Shown piece after piece: positions 34,780 through 35,889 of a DNA stretch of 35,889 nucleotides; positions within the stretch are counted from its first letter, which is position 1; the number at the start of each line of letters is the position of its first letter. Source of the stretch: Saprospiraceae bacterium. GTDB lineage: Bacteria > Bacteroidota > Bacteroidia > Chitinophagales > Saprospiraceae. The notes under the pieces are model-generated. The model searched no databases, was not told the origin of the DNA, and saw only the letters and a list, made by a program, of their open reading frames with translations. The stretch is taken from assembly GCA_020629255.1 (NCBI GenBank), contig JAHDDR010000023.1, positions 1 through 35,889 of the forward strand, given 5' to 3'. A program made the position numbers and the translations under genes.

Positions 34780-35226
34780 ATGAGAAATAATACAAATGCC
34801 TTTATCATACTAATTTTTTTAAGTGCAGTTTTTTCGGGCTGTTCTCCCCTGTTTGTTCAGCAGTCAAAATATTTTCCATTGACAGATAAAAAATATGCAC
34901 CTAACTCTCCTTGTGATATAAAATTGATTGCTTCAAATCTATTGTTCCAAGAAGTTAGGAAGGAACATATTCTTATTAATATTGGAACATGTGTTTCGGA
35001 ATTGAATACCGGTAAAAATAATAAAAACAAAGCTATGGAAGATATTTATAATTGCGGTTGTGAAAATGGCGGTGATTATATTTTTATTGTACAACATGAT
35101 GAAAAAATCGAACGTCAAGATCAACATAGTACCGTTGGTACTCTTAATACTAGATTGATTTTTAAAGGAGATCCCGAAATAAAATCAGATTATGTTGTCG
35201 GGGAATTGTATAAGATAAAAGAATGA
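34780..35226 (+). CDS. Small lipoprotein of unknown function
   Basis: A 148-residue predicted lipoprotein with the signal AFIILIFLSAVFSGC (acceptor Cys21). The mature domain contains paired cysteines (SPCDIKL, GTCVSEL, YNCGCENGGDYIFIVQ) that could form disulfides in the periplasm. The pattern of a strand DIKLIASNLLF followed by a helix NKNKAMEDIYNCGCENGGDYIFIV resembles small envelope-sensing lipoproteins of the Rcs/YjfN kind only loosely, so I give no assignment. It lies 24 bases after the degenerate transglutaminase gene on the same strand and is probably the last gene of that operon. Confidence 0.7.
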   Translation: MRNNTNAFIILIFLSAVFSGCSPLFVQQSKYFPLTDKKYAPNSPCDIKLIASNLLFQEVRKEHILINIGTCVSELNTGKNNKNKAMEDIYNCGCENGGDYIFIVQHDEKIERQDQHSTVGTLNTRLIFKGDPEIKSDYVVGELYKIKE

Positions 35227-35316
35227 AAATCTTTTGGTGTTAGAATTCAGGATTTAAAAATCATATATGCAACATAAGTGACATTTTTGGTATCTTAGGA
35301 TAAATAGATATTAAAA

Positions 35317-35889
35317 ATGGAGCAGAATATAAATAATACCATTCTAACCCCTCGACAAAAATTAATAGATTTCATTATTCTTTGTTTAAGATGGTATTTG
35401 GTTTTTTATATGTTGGATTATGGATGGTCAAAATTCAGCATGCAGCAATTCGGCGTACACGATCCAACCATTCTTGAAAGGCCATTAAAAGATGTGAATG
35501 ATTTTTATGTTGCTTGGCATTTATTTGGAAAAAGTACTTTCTTTAACCTTGCAACTGGAAGTGGTGAGATTATTGCAGCCATACTTTTACTGTATAATCG
35601 GACAGTAATAATTGGAATTTTATTTGTGCTGACTATTCTTTCTACTATCTTCATTATCGATGTTTCATTTATGGAAGATTATACACTGCCCGTAAGAGTA
35701 TTTGGGATGATTCTTTCAGGAATTCTTATTCTTCTTTATTATAAGGAAAAAATAATGCAAGCTATCGAAGTATTGACACAAGACATAACTACTCGACTCA
35801 ACTATAAATGGTGGGTGTTCCTCTTTCTCCCTATAATTGGATTCCTTATGGATTTTATTTTTGCCATTCTATTATATCCGGTCAGAAAC
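35317..35889 (+). CDS. DoxX-like membrane protein (C-terminus cut by window edge)
   Basis: A 191-codon open frame starting at ATG 35317 and running off the right edge. The product is a multi-helix membrane protein: CLRWYLVFYMLDYGWSKF forms the first helix with the DoxX-like Y-x2-x-G-x2-KF pattern, then the loop segment WHLFGKSTFFNLATGSGEIIAAILLLY with the conserved Phe-Asn...Gly-x-Gly-Glu core, then further helices (IIGILFVLTILSTIFII, WWVFLFLPIIGFLMDFIFAIL). DoxX-family members of this type are often controlled by MarR-like regulators. A half-site similar to the marR operator lies upstream (35262-35275). The exact role is unknown, and the end of the gene is not visible. Confidence 0.75.
   Translation, partial: MEQNINNTILTPRQKLIDFIILCLRWYLVFYMLDYGWSKFSMQQFGVHDPTILERPLKDVNDFYVAWHLFGKSTFFNLATGSGEIIAAILLLYNRTVIIGILFVLTILSTIFIIDVSFMEDYTLPVRVFGMILSGILILLYYKEKIMQAIEVLTQDITTRLNYKWWVFLFLPIIGFLMDFIFAILLYPVRN

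Overview
This window looks like chromosomal DNA of a Bacteroidota member, most plausibly near the Saprospiria, although the exact lineage is inference. The evidence is an AT-rich genome with many short SPII lipoproteins, outer-membrane beta-barrels of the PorT type, a PorT/SprT-like protein beside menG (a type IX secretion arrangement of this phylum), DUF3857/transglutaminase proteins, almost no Shine-Dalgarno signals, and repeated TAnnTTTG boxes (the Bacteroidota -7 promoter element) ahead of genes. The gene set is mostly core metabolism and envelope functions. I see no rRNA, tRNA, CRISPR array, insertion sequence, phage or plasmid module.

Layout. 1-950 (-): a cystathionine-beta-synthase/cysteine-synthase gene cut by the window edge, then a 331-base gap holding a structured, repeat-like element. 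1282-7327 (+): glpK, coaE, an FKBP lipoprotein, an acetate kinase fused to a PduL-type phosphotransacylase, plsC and an RluF-like pseudouridine synthase, followed by a transglutaminase-like gene that ends at a perfect bidirectional terminator. 8076-10287 (-): a tightly overlapped operon of an NTF2-like secreted protein, an ECF sigma factor, a one-TM protein joining an anti-sigma-like N-terminus to a periplasmic thioredoxin domain, and a thioredoxin lipoprotein. 10438-11076 (-): an aquaporin-family channel with an unusual second NPA motif. 11264-16943: dapB, a DUF481 barrel, an EamA transporter, a MarR regulator with matching palindromic operators in front of itself and of a 7-TM protein, pgsA and a MATE exporter. 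17028-20275 (+): thioesterase, MsrB lipoprotein, and two overlapping lipoproteins. 20283-23162 (-): PorT-like protein, menG and two tandem paralogous barrels. 23405-26265 (+): engB, a flavin monooxygenase, a second thioesterase and TspO. 26262-28652 (-): a large lipoprotein of unknown role. 28742-35889 (+): DUF423 protein, M32 carboxypeptidase, an active/inactive pair of transglutaminase-fold proteins, a small lipoprotein and a DoxX-like gene cut by the right edge.

How the genes fit together. GlpK makes glycerol-3-phosphate, the backbone handled by PlsC and PgsA. CoaE finishes CoA, and the AckA-PduL fusion could convert acyl-CoA to acetate/propionate and ATP in one polypeptide. The most system-like regions are the ECF-sigma/thioredoxin operon, which looks like a candidate envelope thiol-redox circuit, and the MarR circuit, where operators can be read directly. 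Both functional assignments are inferences from sequence and order.
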